Translations under genes and position numbers: made by a program
Origin: Desulfobaculum xiamenense
Lineage (GTDB): Bacteria; Desulfobacterota; Desulfovibrionia; Desulfovibrionales; Desulfovibrionaceae
Assembly (NCBI RefSeq): GCF_011927665.1
Contig: NZ_JAATJA010000004.1
Coordinates: 176,878 to 240,877, forward strand
Length of the DNA stretch: 64,000 nucleotides
Direction: 5' to 3'
Shown: positions 17,323-28,037 of the stretch, in pieces
Numbering within the stretch: position 1 is the stretch's first letter
Layout: each line of letters begins with the position of its first letter
The notes under the pieces: generated by a model
What the model was told of the DNA's origin: nothing
The model's input: only the letters and a program-made list of their open reading frames with translations
Databases searched by the model: none

Positions 17323-18399
17323 TTACTTGAAGGAGTAGAACTTGCGCAGCCGCGGGAACACGTCGGCAAGTTCCTTGTTGCCCAGAATGCCTTCGGGCCT
17401 GAACTGCATGAGCAGGATGAGGACCATCGGGATGATGACCCACTTCCACACCTGTCCGATCTCGTAGGAGTCGGGCAGGATGCCGATGCCGTGCATCATG
17501 GCGTTGAGTTCCGGGATGAAGAACCGCAGGGCCTCGATGAGCAGCGTGAACAGCACCGCCGAAAGCACGGAGCCGGAAAGCGATCCCATGCCGCCGAGGT
17601 AGACCATGACCAGACACTCGGTGGACTTCAGGATGTTGAACGACTGCGGATTGATGTAGCCGTAGACGTGGGCGAACAGACCGCCCGCCAGACCGGCGAG
17701 GCCCGACGACAGCATGAACGCCGCAAGCTTCATCCTGTTGGTGTCGACGCTCATGATCTCCGCCGCAACCTCGTCCTGACAGATGGCGATGATGCCCTTG
17801 CCGTAGGTGGAAGAGACGAAGCGCCGCAGCAGCCACACCGAGAAGACCGTGCCGACGATGATCCAGATCATCATCCACGGGATGTCAATGACGTCGGTCA
17901 TGGAGTTGACCACACGCTTCATGCCCTGAAAGCCGCGCGGGCCGCCGATGAAATCCATGTTCTCGATGGCGGAGATGACCATGTAGTTGGCCGCGATGGT
18001 GATGATGGCCAGATAGTCGCCACGGGTCTTGAACGAGGGCAGAGCCACGATGAGCCCTGTCAGCGCGGCGACGGCCGCGCCGATGCCGATGGCCACGGGG
18101 AAGAACCACACCGCGAGTTCGGGGTCGAGCACGGGAGCGCCGAAGACCTTGTCCTTGGTGAACAGGATGACCGTCACCAGCGAGGACACGTAGGCGCCCA
18201 CGCACATGAAGCCCGCGTGGCCGCAGGAGAACTCGCCCATGTAGCCGTTCACGAGGTTGAGGCTTGCCGAGAGGATGATGTTGATGCCCATGAGCATGAG
18301 CACGGTCTGCACGTAGAGGTCGAGCACCTCGTAGTACGACAGGGCCACGATGACGATGGCCCCCATGGCCAGCACCGCGTTGAACGTGTATTTCTGCAT
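17323..18399 (-). CDS. livM: Branched-chain amino acid ABC transporter permease LivM
   Basis: Inner-membrane permease of 358 aa with about nine hydrophobic helices. LVNGYMGEFSCGHAGFMCVGAYV (about residues 50-72) and SSTYGKGIIAICQDEVAAEIMSVDTNRMKLAAFMLSSGLAGLAGGLFA carry the conserved permease motif that contacts the ATPases. A roughly 25-aa hydrophilic C-terminal tail ends FPRLRKFYSFK. It pairs with LivH; 24 bases from the livH stop. Confidence 0.95.
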   Translation of the reverse strand: MQKYTFNAVLAMGAIVIVALSYYEVLDLYVQTVLMLMGINIILSASLNLVNGYMGEFSCGHAGFMCVGAYVSSLVTVILFTKDKVFGAPVLDPELAVWFFPVAIGIGAAVAALTGLIVALPSFKTRGDYLAIITIAANYMVISAIENMDFIGGPRGFQGMKRVVNSMTDVIDIPWMMIWIIVGTVFSVWLLRRFVSSTYGKGIIAICQDEVAAEIMSVDTNRMKLAAFMLSSGLAGLAGGLFAHVYGYINPQSFNILKSTECLVMVYLGGMGSLSGSVLSAVLFTLLIEALRFFIPELNAMMHGIGILPDSYEIGQVWKWVIIPMVLILLMQFRPEGILGNKELADVFPRLRKFYSFK

Positions 18400-18423
18400 T
18401 GGAAGCGTACCGCCTGCTTGGGG

Positions 18424-19350
18424 TTAGATCTTGGTCGTCTTGGCCACGCCGAACAATCCGGTCGGCTTCCACCACAGGATGACCAGCAGGATGGAGAACG
18501 CCAGCAGGTCGCGCAGAGTGGAGGGGAAGACGGCGGCCACGCCGATCTCGATGAACCCGAGCAGGAATCCGCCCAGGAACGCGCCACGGATGTCGCCGAT
18601 GCCGCCAACGACGGCGGCGATGAAGGCCTTCCAGCCGATGAGCGCCCCCATGTAGGGTTCGAGGATGGGATAGCTCATGGCGAACAGCAGGCCTGCCAGT
18701 CCGGCGAATCCGGACCCCAGCACGAAGGTGAACACGATGATGGAGTCCACGGGGATGCCCATCAGCGGGATGGCGAACTTGTCGTAGGAGATGCCGCGCA
18801 TGGCCATGCCGATCTTCGTGCGGGTGACGATGGTCTGGAGAATGAGAAAGACCGCCACAGCCGCCACGATGACCGCGACCTTCAGGTTGGTCACGGACAC
18901 CTCACCGAAGGTCCATATGGCCTTGTCCACCAGCTCGGGAAATTTCTTGCGGCTTGCGCCGAGCAGGGCGAGGTTGCCGTTTTCGAGGACCAGACCGCAC
19001 ATGAGCGCGGTGATGACCACATAGAGACGGTGTGCGCCCTTGCGCCGCAGCGGGCGGTAGGCGATGCGCTCCAGCGTTACGCCCACGCAGGACGTGAGCG
19101 CCATGGTGAGCGGCACGGCAAGGGCCAGTATGGCCCAGCCCGGCAGTGCACCGCTGGCCATGCCGCCGAAGTCGCCCAAGAGGAACGCCGTCACGAAGAA
19201 GGCGATGTACGCGCCGACCATGAAGATGTCGCCGTGCGCGAAGTTGATGAGCAGCAGCACGCCGTAGACCAGCGTGTAGCCCAGCGCGATGAGCGCGTAG
19301 AAGCTGCCCCATTGCAATGCATTGAATATGTTCTGGATGAGAAATTCCAC
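18424..19350 (-). CDS. livH: Branched-chain amino acid ABC transporter permease LivH
   Basis: Partner permease, 308 aa, mostly hydrophobic. LQWGSFYALIALGYTLVYGVLLLINFAHGDIFMVGAY near the N-terminus and GSGFAGLAGLLFAMSYP...GWKAFIAAVVGGIGDIRGAFLGGFLLG near the C-terminus are LivH hallmarks. No ATG fits: the start is a GTG at 19350 (VEFLIQN) with AGGAGG eleven bases upstream; the upstream in-frame ATG would add an unrelated charged segment. A strong hairpin precedes it. Confidence 0.94.
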   Translation of the reverse strand: MEFLIQNIFNALQWGSFYALIALGYTLVYGVLLLINFAHGDIFMVGAYIAFFVTAFLLGDFGGMASGALPGWAILALAVPLTMALTSCVGVTLERIAYRPLRRKGAHRLYVVITALMCGLVLENGNLALLGASRKKFPELVDKAIWTFGEVSVTNLKVAVIVAAVAVFLILQTIVTRTKIGMAMRGISYDKFAIPLMGIPVDSIIVFTFVLGSGFAGLAGLLFAMSYPILEPYMGALIGWKAFIAAVVGGIGDIRGAFLGGFLLGFIEIGVAAVFPSTLRDLLAFSILLVILWWKPTGLFGVAKTTKI

Positions 19351-19446
19351 GGCCTGAGGTTCCTCCTTCCCGCAGGCATCCGGCCCCCCAGCCGTCCGCA
19401 AGCGGGACGCCGCCCTTCGGCGGCACGCACGATGTTCTTTCGTCGT

Positions 19447-19472
19447 GGCGGCGGGAGCGCGCCCCCGCCGCC
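19447..19472 (-). other. livK-livH intercistronic hairpin
   Basis: GGCGGCGGG / CCCGCCGCC-type stem (GGCGGCGGGA...CCCCGCCGCC) in the 151-base gap, with no T tract on the minus strand. Such hairpins usually protect the upstream binding-protein mRNA so that it is made in excess over the permease. Confidence 0.6.
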
Positions 19473-19501
19473 GTTTTCTCTCACATCACGAACCGCGCGG
19501 C

Positions 19502-20665
19502 CTACTCGGGGCAGACCTGCTCGGTAAATACGAACTCGCCGTTCTCGTTGATCCGCACGACCACGGCGCACTTGATCGGGTCGCCCTGCTCGTCGAACTT
19601 CATGGAACCGGTGATGCCGTCGAACTGGGTGATGCTGGCCAGCGCGTCGCGGATGGCCTTGCGCATCTTGGTCACGGAGGACTTCACCTCGCCGGCTTCC
19701 TGAATGCCCTGCAGCACCAGACGGGTGGAATCCCACGTCAGGGCAGCCACGTCGTCCGGGATGTAGCCGTACTTGGCGGCGAAGCGGTCGATGAATTCCT
19801 TGGTTGCGCCCTTGGCGCCAGCGGCGGCGTAGTGGGTGGAGAAGTACTGGCCCACGCAGTCCTTGCCGCACAGGTCGATCAGCTCTGCCGAACCCCACGC
19901 GTCGGAGCCCATGAAGGGACCGGTCCAACCGAGGTCATGCGCCTGCTTGATGATGAGCGCGACCTGATTGTAGTTGTCCGGGATGAAGATGAAGTCGGGC
20001 TTGGCGGCCAGCATCTTGGTCAGCTGGGCCGAGAAGTCCTGATCCTTGGTGCCGTGGGACTCGAAGGCCACCACGGTGCCTGCGCCCATCTTCTTCTCCC
20101 ACACGTCGCGGAAGATTTCGGCGAGGCCCTTGGAGTAGTCGTTGGAAATGTCGAAGATGACCGCAGCGGTCTTCGCGCCGAACTGCTTGGCGGCGAAGTT
20201 CACGGCCACCGGTCCCTGGAAGGGATCGAGGAACGCGGCGCGGAACACCCACGGACGCTCGTACGTGGTGTCCGGATTGGTGGACCACGGCGAGATCATG
20301 GGCGTGCGGTTGTCGTCGCAGGTGCCACCGGCGGGCACGGCCTGCTTGGAGGAGTTCGGGCCGACGATGGCCAGAACCTCGTCGCGCTCGATGAGCTTGA
20401 GCGCAACGTTGACCGCGGATTCGGCCTTGGACTCGTTGTCCTCGTAGATGAACTCCAGCTTGTACTTCTTTCCGCCCACTTCGAGACCGCCCGCGGAGTT
20501 GATGTCCTCCTTGAGCATCTCGGCGGCGTTGCGCGACGATTCGCCGACTTTCGGGATATCGCCTGTCAGGGGAATGTTGAAGCCGATCTTCAGCGTGTCA
20601 CCAGCGAACGCTGCTCCGGACAGGAGAAAGACGGCTGCCAATGCCAAAAGCACGCATCTTCTCAT
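19502..20665 (-). CDS. livK: Branched-chain amino acid periplasmic binding protein LivK/LivJ
   Basis: Periplasmic receptor of the Liv importer, 387 aa. The signal peptide MRRCVLLALAAVFLLSGAAFA is cleaved before GDTLKIG. The type I periplasmic-binding fold is seen in IGFNIPLTGDIPKVGES, VLAIVGPNSSKQAVPAG, RAAFLDPFQGPVAVNF and GPFMGSDAWGSAELI. ATG 20665 has AGGAGG seven bases upstream; a longer frame starting MYPFFQC would place a non-signal segment before the signal peptide. First gene of the operon. Confidence 0.95.
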   Translation of the reverse strand: MRRCVLLALAAVFLLSGAAFAGDTLKIGFNIPLTGDIPKVGESSRNAAEMLKEDINSAGGLEVGGKKYKLEFIYEDNESKAESAVNVALKLIERDEVLAIVGPNSSKQAVPAGGTCDDNRTPMISPWSTNPDTTYERPWVFRAAFLDPFQGPVAVNFAAKQFGAKTAAVIFDISNDYSKGLAEIFRDVWEKKMGAGTVVAFESHGTKDQDFSAQLTKMLAAKPDFIFIPDNYNQVALIIKQAHDLGWTGPFMGSDAWGSAELIDLCGKDCVGQYFSTHYAAAGAKGATKEFIDRFAAKYGYIPDDVAALTWDSTRLVLQGIQEAGEVKSSVTKMRKAIRDALASITQFDGITGSMKFDEQGDPIKCAVVVRINENGEFVFTEQVCPE

Positions 20666-21025
20666 TGAAAACCTCCTGCATTGGAAAAAGGGATACATCC
20701 ACTAAAGCGTGCAGAGTCTTTACCTGAATTTGTCTAAAAACAAAAGCAGACATAATGTTCAAAAATGGAAATCATGGCTGCAAAACTGGTGTTCCGCATG
20801 TTGATTGATTGAACACACAGCATATCGATGCCCAAAATGCAGCCTGCGGCGGGCAAACATCATCCATTGCATCCCGTGCATGCATTTTTGCAAAAAGACG
20901 TTCCGGAGCATTTCGCATGCTTGCTTTTCGGGCTGCGGTGGTTATTGTCATGAGCCCCCAAATGGGATAGCTGACAGGACGCAGCGTCGCACTCGCGGCG
21001 CAGACACGCAAAAAGGAACCATCTC
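20666..21025. other. livK-gmhA divergent control region
   Basis: About 360 bases, A/T-richer than the flanking genes, no gene seen. Plus strand: TTGTCA (20945-20950), 17 bases, TAGCTG (20968-20973), a plausible gmhA promoter. Minus strand: T-rich stretch with TTGAAC and TTTAGA about 18 bases apart near 20730-20760, a weak livK promoter candidate. Short dyads built on TGCATGCA occur near 20870-20890. Confidence 0.4.
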
Positions 21026-21643
21026 ATGGCCGAAGACGCTCGCTCCATCGTTCTGGAACACGCCGCGGACGGCGCACGCCTGCGCGAGGAATTCTTTCGC
21101 GACAACGCCGACAGGATCGTCGACGTGGCCCGCCGCATCGCCGTATGCATGGCGCGCGGCGGCAAGCTGCTCATCGCCGGAAACGGCGGCTCTGCAGCCG
21201 ACGCGCAGCATGTCGCCGGGGAATTCGTCAACCGCTTCCTGATGGAACGCCCGCCATTGCCCGCAATAGCCTTGACCACGGACACCTCCGTGCTTACCGC
21301 TATCGGAAACGACTACGGATTCGACCAGGTCTTCGAAAAGCAGGTGCAGGCCCTCGGGCTTGCGGGCGACATGCTGCTGGCCATCTCCACCTCCGGCAAC
21401 AGCGCCAACCTCATCCGCGCGCTCAAGGCCGCCCGCGAGAAGGGCGTCGTCACCATCGGCCTTTCCGGCCGTAGCGGCGGAGAAATGGCCAGCCTGTGCG
21501 ACCATCTCATTCTGGTCCCGCACGAGCACACGCCCCTCATTCAGGAGGTGCACCTCGCCGTGGAGCATCTGCTCTGCCAGTTGGTGGACCACTATCTCTT
21601 CGAGGCCGTTGTCGAACTGACATCCTATCTGGACGAGGACTAG
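21026..21643 (+). CDS. gmhA: Sedoheptulose 7-phosphate isomerase GmhA
   Basis: Converts sedoheptulose 7-phosphate to D-glycero-D-manno-heptose 7-phosphate, the first step to the ADP-heptose of lipopolysaccharide inner core. The 205-aa SIS-domain protein shows LIAGNGGSAADAQHVAGEFVNRF (about residues 50-72), ALTTDTSVLTAIGNDYGFD, AISTSGNSANLIRAL and the C-terminal HEHTPLIQEVHLAVEHLLC with the catalytic His. AAGGAACC precedes the ATG. Followed by a zinc-ribbon gene and hemC. Confidence 0.94.
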   Translation: MAEDARSIVLEHAADGARLREEFFRDNADRIVDVARRIAVCMARGGKLLIAGNGGSAADAQHVAGEFVNRFLMERPPLPAIALTTDTSVLTAIGNDYGFDQVFEKQVQALGLAGDMLLAISTSGNSANLIRALKAAREKGVVTIGLSGRSGGEMASLCDHLILVPHEHTPLIQEVHLAVEHLLCQLVDHYLFEAVVELTSYLDED

Positions 21644-21676
21644 ACCGTCACGAGTCCGTGATACACGGGAGGAACC

Positions 21677-21907
21677 ATGCCCATTCATGAATTCAGATGC
21701 GAAAAGTGCGGACAGGAGTTCGAGGAGCTTGTCATCGGCTCCGCGAAGGTGAAATGTCCTTCCTGCGGCTCCGACAGGACCGAACAACTCATGAGCTGCT
21801 GCCGGTTCAAGACCCCCGGCGGCGGTAGCGTCGGCTCCGCGTCCTCGTCCTCCGGCGGCGGCTGTGCCGGTTGCTCTGGCGGAAGCTGTTCCACCTGCGG
21901 ACACTAG
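21677..21907 (+). CDS. FmdB-type zinc-ribbon protein
   Basis: A 76-aa protein. The N-terminal FmdB/CxxC domain has two zinc knuckles, CEKCGQ (residues 9-12) and CPSCGS (about 31-34), plus MSCCRF. The C-terminal half is a Gly/Ser/Cys-rich tail (CAGCSGGSCSTCGH) with five further cysteines. The family is widespread, thought to be regulatory or metal-binding, without a defined function. GGGAGGAACC gives a strong start. Confidence 0.88.
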   Translation: MPIHEFRCEKCGQEFEELVIGSAKVKCPSCGSDRTEQLMSCCRFKTPGGGSVGSASSSSGGGCAGCSGGSCSTCGH

Positions 21908-21934
21908 TCCGCGCGGCGACATGATTTCCACCGG

Positions 21935-21969
21935 GCCGGGGGCGTCCCGACGGACGCCTCCGGCTCTTT
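21935..21969 (+). terminator. Terminator between the zinc-ribbon gene and hemC
   Basis: GCCGGGGGCGTCC / GGACGCCTCCGGC hairpin (one mismatch) followed by TCTTT; it ends 26 bases before the hemC ATG. Confidence 0.7.
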
Positions 21970-21994
21970 CGTACCTCAACCCCACCGCAGCACC

Positions 21995-22918
21995 ATGAAG
22001 AACATCACCATCGCCACCCGTGGCAGCAAGCTCGCCCTTTGGCAGGCCAATCACATCCGCGATTGCCTGCTTGCCCAGTATCCCGGAATCTCCGTCGATC
22101 TGCTCGAAATCAAGACCACCGGAGATAAGATTCTCGACGTCCCCCTCGCCAAGGTTGGCGGAAAGGGACTCTTCGTGAAGGAAATCGAGGAGGCGCTTCT
22201 CGACGGTCGCGCCGACCTCGCCGTGCACAGCATGAAGGACGTTCCCGTCGAGCTTCCCGAATCCCTCGTCGTCGGCGTCAATCCCAAGCGCGAGGACAAT
22301 ACCGACACCCTGCTGTCCGTTCACTACGGCAGCCTCGACGAACTCCCCAAAGGCGCGAAGGTCGGCACCAGCTCCCTGCGCCGCCGCGCACAGCTCCTCG
22401 CGCTGCGTCCGGACCTCGAAGTCCTCGATCTGCGCGGCAATGTCGATACCCGCCTGCGCAAGCTCATCGAAGGCCAGTACGACGCCATTGTCATGGCCAC
22501 CGCTGGCATCCGCAGACTCGGTCTGTCCGCGCCGAAGATGTCTCGCCTCGCTCCGCCCGCCTTCATTCCGGCCGTGGCGCAGGGCGCGCTTGGCATCGAG
22601 TATGCGCAGGATGGCCCCATGGCCGAACTCCTCGCCTTCCTCAACGACGGCGAATCGCGCATCACCGTGCAGGCCGAGCGCGGATTCCTCACCGGACTCG
22701 ACGGCGGCTGTCAGGTGCCCATCGCGGCCCACGCCACCCTCGATGGCGGCACCGTCACCCTCACCGGCTTCGTGTGCGACGTGGACGGCACCGCCCCCAT
22801 TCGCATGGAGGTCTCCGGTCCCGCAGCCGAGGCCTTCGACCTCGGCCTCGACCTCGCCCGCCGCGTCCTCGACGCAGGTGCCCGTGAGATTCTCCAGAAG
22901 CTCTACGACGAGGCCTAG
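21995..22918 (+). CDS. hemC: Hydroxymethylbilane synthase (porphobilinogen deaminase)
   Basis: Polymerises four porphobilinogens into hydroxymethylbilane on the route to siroheme, haem and cobalamin, a pathway this organism needs for DsrAB. The 307-aa protein has [14 protein letters not shown] (residues 8-21), the catalytic Asp region HSMKDVP (about 77-83), [25 protein letters not shown] and the cofactor-bearing Cys in [13 protein letters not shown] (near residue 239). The ribosome-binding site is weak for the ATG, but the N-terminus matches the family exactly. Confidence 0.96.
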   Translation: MKNITIATRGSKLALWQANHIRDCLLAQYPGISVDLLEIKTTGDKILDVPLAKVGGKGLFVKEIEEALLDGRADLAVHSMKDVPVELPESLVVGVNPKREDNTDTLLSVHYGSLDELPKGAKVGTSSLRRRAQLLALRPDLEVLDLRGNVDTRLRKLIEGQYDAIVMATAGIRRLGLSAPKMSRLAPPAFIPAVAQGALGIEYAQDGPMAELLAFLNDGESRITVQAERGFLTGLDGGCQVPIAAHATLDGGTVTLTGFVCDVDGTAPIRMEVSGPAAEAFDLGLDLARRVLDAGAREILQKLYDEA

Positions 22919-23027
22919 GTCTTTCGTTTTCTCATCGATGTTCAAGGGCCGCCCCGCATATGCAGGGCGGCCCTTTTTGTTGTTGGTGTGGCCGACCGTA
23001 TCGCTCATGGCGCAGTAGCCCGACCGT

Positions 23028-23216
23028 ATCGTTCGATGACGGGTGCAAGACGTAGGCTCCGCCGGCCAAGGGGCCGCTGGCCCCCTGGACCCCCGATATG
23101 CGATGGACGTGGGTGCCCTTGGCGAGCCGTACGGCTTTGCGCGACGAAGCCCTAGTGAGGATTGTCAAGGGGGTCACCCCCTTGACCGGGTCCGGGCAGA
23201 GCCCGGCCGCCGGAGG
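23028..23216 (+). repeat. Intergenic repeat, copy B
   Basis: Copy of the recurrent element, nearly identical to copy C (56698-56896). It contains GGGGCCGCTGGCCCCCTGG, a perfect CAAGGGGGT-C-ACCCCCTTG dyad and CCGGGTCCGGGC at the end. It sits between the convergent hemC and exonuclease genes, just before a very long terminator hairpin. Confidence 0.85.
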
Positions 23217-23220
23217 CATT

Positions 23221-23269
23221 ACACAAGCGAACCCCCCGAGCCATGCGGCTGCGGGGGGTTCGCTTGTGT
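23221..23269. terminator. Long hairpin between hemC and the exonuclease gene
   Basis: An 18-bp perfect stem (23221-23238 with 23252-23269), extended inside by AGCC-ATGC-GGCT. It sits between convergent genes and would terminate either, although the flanking T runs are short. Confidence 0.75.
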
Positions 23270-23303
23270 GGGCGTGAGCCCGTCGGAGGAGAGGGAAGGT
23301 GGA

Positions 23304-23912
23304 CTATTGCAGGTGGTTGAGGAGGCCCTTCTGGTGCATGGAGACGTAGATTTCGCGCGAGACCCATGCGTCGGTTGCGGCGTAGGCGATCTGCTGGCGG
23401 GTGAGGCGCAGGTTTGCCCAGTTGGTGCAGCGGGCGCTTTTGGAGATGCGGAAGCCGAGGAACTTTGCGGCGAGGTTTCGCAGGCCGTGGGTTTCGAGCT
23501 TCAGGTCCTGCGCGACGACGCCGAGGTCGATGAAACCGGCCTCGCTGAAGTCGCGGATGCGCTGGAGGTCCTTGATGTCGTCGCGCACGGCCACGCCGGT
23601 CTTGACGATGCCGGGGTTGGCGAGCAGGTCGCACAGTTCCTGCGGGAACTCCATGCGCGAGAGCTGGAAGATGTAGACGCAGGAGGCCGTGGCCAACTGC
23701 ACGAGCGACGGCGGATAGTACTTGCCCTTGCGGAACGCGGGGCGGGACTCCGTGTCGAAGCCGAGGGTTGGGTCGGCCGAGAGGGCCGCAATGGCCTCGG
23801 CGACCTGTTCCGGTCTGTTGACGAGGACGGTATCACCGTCCCATGCCCGAAGGGGCAGGGCCATGATCTCGTCCTTGCCGATCTTGCACTGATACTTGGT
23901 TATATCCATCAT
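23304..23912 (-). CDS. 3'-5' exonuclease, RNase D / WRN type
   Basis: A 202-aa single-domain DEDDy exonuclease. The acidic residues lie in LGFDTESRPAF (Asp and Glu, near 51-53), VKTGVAVRDDIKDLQ (Asp near 110) and AYAATDAWVSREIY (Tyr and Asp near 180-184). The HRDC domain of full RNase D is absent, so it resembles stand-alone WRN-exonuclease-like proteins. Substrate (RNA or DNA) cannot be told. Two adjacent ATGs (23912, 23909) are possible starts. It follows prfC by 63 bases in the same direction. Confidence 0.88.
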   Translation of the reverse strand: MMDITKYQCKIGKDEIMALPLRAWDGDTVLVNRPEQVAEAIAALSADPTLGFDTESRPAFRKGKYYPPSLVQLATASCVYIFQLSRMEFPQELCDLLANPGIVKTGVAVRDDIKDLQRIRDFSEAGFIDLGVVAQDLKLETHGLRNLAAKFLGFRISKSARCTNWANLRLTRQQIAYAATDAWVSREIYVSMHQKGLLNHLQ

Positions 23913-23975
23913 TGTACTTTTCTTTGTGGTTCCTGCCCGGTTTTCACGCTGGGGCTGGGCTTTGGTGCCTCAAGC

Positions 23976-25577
<1,602 letters not shown>

Positions 25578-25580
25578 GTG

Positions 25581-25895
25581 TCACTCCGAAATGCCGCTGG
25601 GCGCGGATAAGCCGCAACCGAGGGCGTGATGCATTTGTTCGAGGGAGGCGACCTTGTCGGTCGCCGGGCGCTGCTTTATCGCGTATTCCACGCGGCAGGC
25701 GGTCGCCCTGTCGGGAAACGGGGCGCAGGCTTCGAGGGTGATGGGGCCTCTGCCGCGCGTGTAGCGTGCGCCTGTGCCCGCGTTGTGCTCGCCGAGGCGG
25801 CGGCTGACGTCCGTGGTGACCCCGCAGTAGAGCGTCCCGTCCGCGCAGCGGAGCAGGTAGACGAACCATGGGGAGCGGGGTGTGGCTTCGGACAT
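25581..25895 (-). CDS. GIY-YIG nuclease-domain protein (YhbQ/UPF0213 type)
   Basis: A 104-aa single-domain protein. WFVYLLRCADGTLYCGVTTDVSRRLGEHNAG (about 10-40) contains the GIY-YIG-like strand pair (VYLL / LYCG) and the conserved Arg and His; later Glu70 in CRVEYAIKQRP would be the metal ligand. Family members are small, and their nucleic acid role is unclear. First gene of the unit with prfC and the exonuclease. Confidence 0.9.
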   Translation of the reverse strand: MSEATPRSPWFVYLLRCADGTLYCGVTTDVSRRLGEHNAGTGARYTRGRGPITLEACAPFPDRATACRVEYAIKQRPATDKVASLEQMHHALGCGLSAPSGISE

Positions 25896-25929
25896 CGGGC
25901 CTCGCGGGGCTTCCTGTTATAAACAGAAT

Positions 25930-25955
25930 CCCCGCCCGAGGAAACCCGGGCGGGG
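25930..25955 (-). terminator. Terminator of the dpp operon
   Basis: CCCCGCCCG / CGGGCGGGG hairpin followed on the minus strand by ATTCTGTTTATAA, 35 bases beyond the last dpp stop. Confidence 0.8.
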
Positions 25956-25989
25956 AAGTATCACCTTGACGGCTGCAATGACTGACTTT

Positions 25990-27018
25990 CTACAGTCTGC
26001 CCTCTTCTACGCCGTGGCAGGCCACGAAATGGCCGGACGCGGGCTCGATGGGCTTGGGAATCTCCCTGCGGCAGCGCTCGTTGGCGTGCGGACAGCGGCC
26101 GTGGAACACGCATCCCGTGGGCAGATTGATAGGCGTCGGCACGTCGCCCGAAAGCTTGACGTGGGCCTTTTCCTTCTGTCCGAATTTGGGGATGGCCGAC
26201 AGGAGCGCCTGCGTGTAGGGGTGCAGGGGCGTCTCGAACAGCGGCGCGGTTTTGGTCAGCTCGCACAGGGAGCCGAGGTACATCACCGCCACGCGGGTGG
26301 AGATGTGCTCGACCACGGAGAGGTCGTGGCTGATGAACATGTAGGTCAGTCCGCGCTGTTCCTGTGCGTCCATGAGCAGGTTGAGAATCTGCGCCTGAAT
26401 GGACACGTCGAGCGCGGAGATCGGCTCGTCGGCCACGATGAACTCGGGATCGACCATGAGCGCGCGGGCGATGGAGATGCGCTGGCGCTGGCCGCCGGAG
26501 AACTCGTGGGGGTAGTTGCCGCCCCAGCCCTGCCGCACGCCCACCTGGGCCATGACCTCGGCTACCTTTTCCTGCACCTCGGCCTCGGTGAGGCGGGGGT
26601 GGTGGAAGCGCAGCGGCTCTTCGAGGATCTGGCGGACGGTCATGCGCGGATTGAGGGACGCGTAGGGGTCCTGAAACACCATCTGCATGCGTGCCCGAAA
26701 GGGCATGAGCTGATCGGCGTTGAGATTGTCGTAGCGCTTGCCGTCGTAGTACAGCTCGCCCGAGGTGGGCGTGTACAGACCCATGACGGTGCGGGCAAGG
26801 GTGGACTTGCCGCAACCGGACTCGCCCACGACGGACAGCGTCTCGCCGGGGAAGATGTCGAGGGTAACGTTGTTGACGGCCTTGACCAGCGTCTGCACGC
26901 GGCGGATGCGGCCATTGACGAACTTGAGCTGCTCCAGCATTCCGCCGGAGATGTCGAAGTGCTTGACGACATTCCTGACGGACAGGAGCGGCTGCTTCTG
27001 ATTCTGTGTATTGGTCAC
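25990..27018 (-). CDS. Peptide ABC transporter ATPase DppF/OppF-like
   Basis: A 342-aa ATPase of the dipeptide/oligopeptide/nickel importer family. Walker A GESGCGKST, Q-loop VFQDPYASLNPRM, signature SGGQRQRISIARAL, Walker B FIVADEPISALD, and the C-terminal oligopeptide-type Cys motif CVFHGRCPHANERC that may bind a cluster. No ATG suits: a GTG at 27018 (VTNTQNQKQ) 19 bases after the dppD stop is the probable start. Last gene of the operon. Confidence 0.92.
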   Translation of the reverse strand: MTNTQNQKQPLLSVRNVVKHFDISGGMLEQLKFVNGRIRRVQTLVKAVNNVTLDIFPGETLSVVGESGCGKSTLARTVMGLYTPTSGELYYDGKRYDNLNADQLMPFRARMQMVFQDPYASLNPRMTVRQILEEPLRFHHPRLTEAEVQEKVAEVMAQVGVRQGWGGNYPHEFSGGQRQRISIARALMVDPEFIVADEPISALDVSIQAQILNLLMDAQEQRGLTYMFISHDLSVVEHISTRVAVMYLGSLCELTKTAPLFETPLHPYTQALLSAIPKFGQKEKAHVKLSGDVPTPINLPTGCVFHGRCPHANERCRREIPKPIEPASGHFVACHGVEEGRL

Positions 27019-27037
27019 TGTCTGAACCGTCCTTGCC

Positions 27038-28033
27038 CTACACGCAGTGGCAGGCCACGAGGTTTCCGGATTCGCGCGAGGAGAGCGTGGGCAGCTCCGT
27101 GGTGCACAGGGAGGAGCACATGGTGCAGCGCGGGTGGAATGCACAGCCCTTGGGAATGCTGTAAAGGCTGGGCATCACTCCGGGAATCTGCGCCAGACGG
27201 GAGCCCTTGTTGGTTCCGGCCTGGGGCAGCGCATTGATCAGGCCCTTGGTGTAGGGATGCAGGGGATGGCCGATGATGTCTTCGGTCAGGCCCATTTCGA
27301 TGACGCGGCCTGCGTACATGACCGCGATCTTCTGCGTCACCTGCGACACGACGGCGAGGTCGTGCGTGATGAGGATGAGGCCCATGTTTTCGGTTTCGCA
27401 CAGCTCTTCGAGCAGGGCCATGATCTCGGCCTGGATGGTCACGTCGAGGGCCGTGGTCGGCTCGTCGGCGACGATGAGACTCGGCGAGGTCAGAAGCGCG
27501 ATGGCGATGACGATGCGCTGGCGCATGCCGCCGGAGAACTCGTGCGGGTACTGCTGGAGGCGCTTCTCGGGCGAGGGAATGTAGACCTTGCGGAGCTTCT
27601 CGATGGCGATCTCTTCAGCTTCCTTGCGCGAGATGTTGCGGTGCGCCTGCAGGGTCTCGACCATCTGGGTACCGATGGTCAGGACCGGATTCAGGGTCAT
27701 CATGGGATCCTGAAAGATCATGCTGATGCGGTTGCCGCGGATGTGGCGCATTTCGTCGTAGCTGAGGGCGGAGATATCCTGTCCCTCGAAGACGACGCGT
27801 CCGGACTCTATGTATCCGGGCTTGCTGATGAGGTTCAGGATGGCGAAACCCGTGACGGACTTGCCCGCTCCGGATTCGCCGACCAGCCCCATGCGCTCAC
27901 CCCTGCCGAGGGAGAAGCTCACGCCGTTCACCGCAGGGAGGGTTCCCTTGCGCATGGCGAACTTGACGGTGAGGTCCTGCACTTCGAGCAGCTTGCCGTT
28001 GCCGCCGGTGTTGTCTTGCGGTTGAATCTTCAC
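27038..28033 (-). CDS. Peptide ABC transporter ATPase DppD/OppD-like
   Basis: A 331-aa ATPase pairing with the DppF-like subunit. Walker A GESGAGKS, MIFQDPMMTLNPVL, signature SGGMRQRIVIAIAL, Walker B LIVADEPTTALDV, H-loop LITHDLAVV and a C-terminal cluster motif CAFHPRCTMCSSLC. Four bases separate it from the permease upstream. Confidence 0.94.
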   Translation of the reverse strand: MKIQPQDNTGGNGKLLEVQDLTVKFAMRKGTLPAVNGVSFSLGRGERMGLVGESGAGKSVTGFAILNLISKPGYIESGRVVFEGQDISALSYDEMRHIRGNRISMIFQDPMMTLNPVLTIGTQMVETLQAHRNISRKEAEEIAIEKLRKVYIPSPEKRLQQYPHEFSGGMRQRIVIAIALLTSPSLIVADEPTTALDVTIQAEIMALLEELCETENMGLILITHDLAVVSQVTQKIAVMYAGRVIEMGLTEDIIGHPLHPYTKGLINALPQAGTNKGSRLAQIPGVMPSLYSIPKGCAFHPRCTMCSSLCTTELPTLSSRESGNLVACHCV

Positions 28034-28037
28034 GGCT

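Noticed and set aside
20720..20810. Sigma-54 promoter before livK
   Set aside because: GG and GC elements are 12 rather than 10 bases apart.
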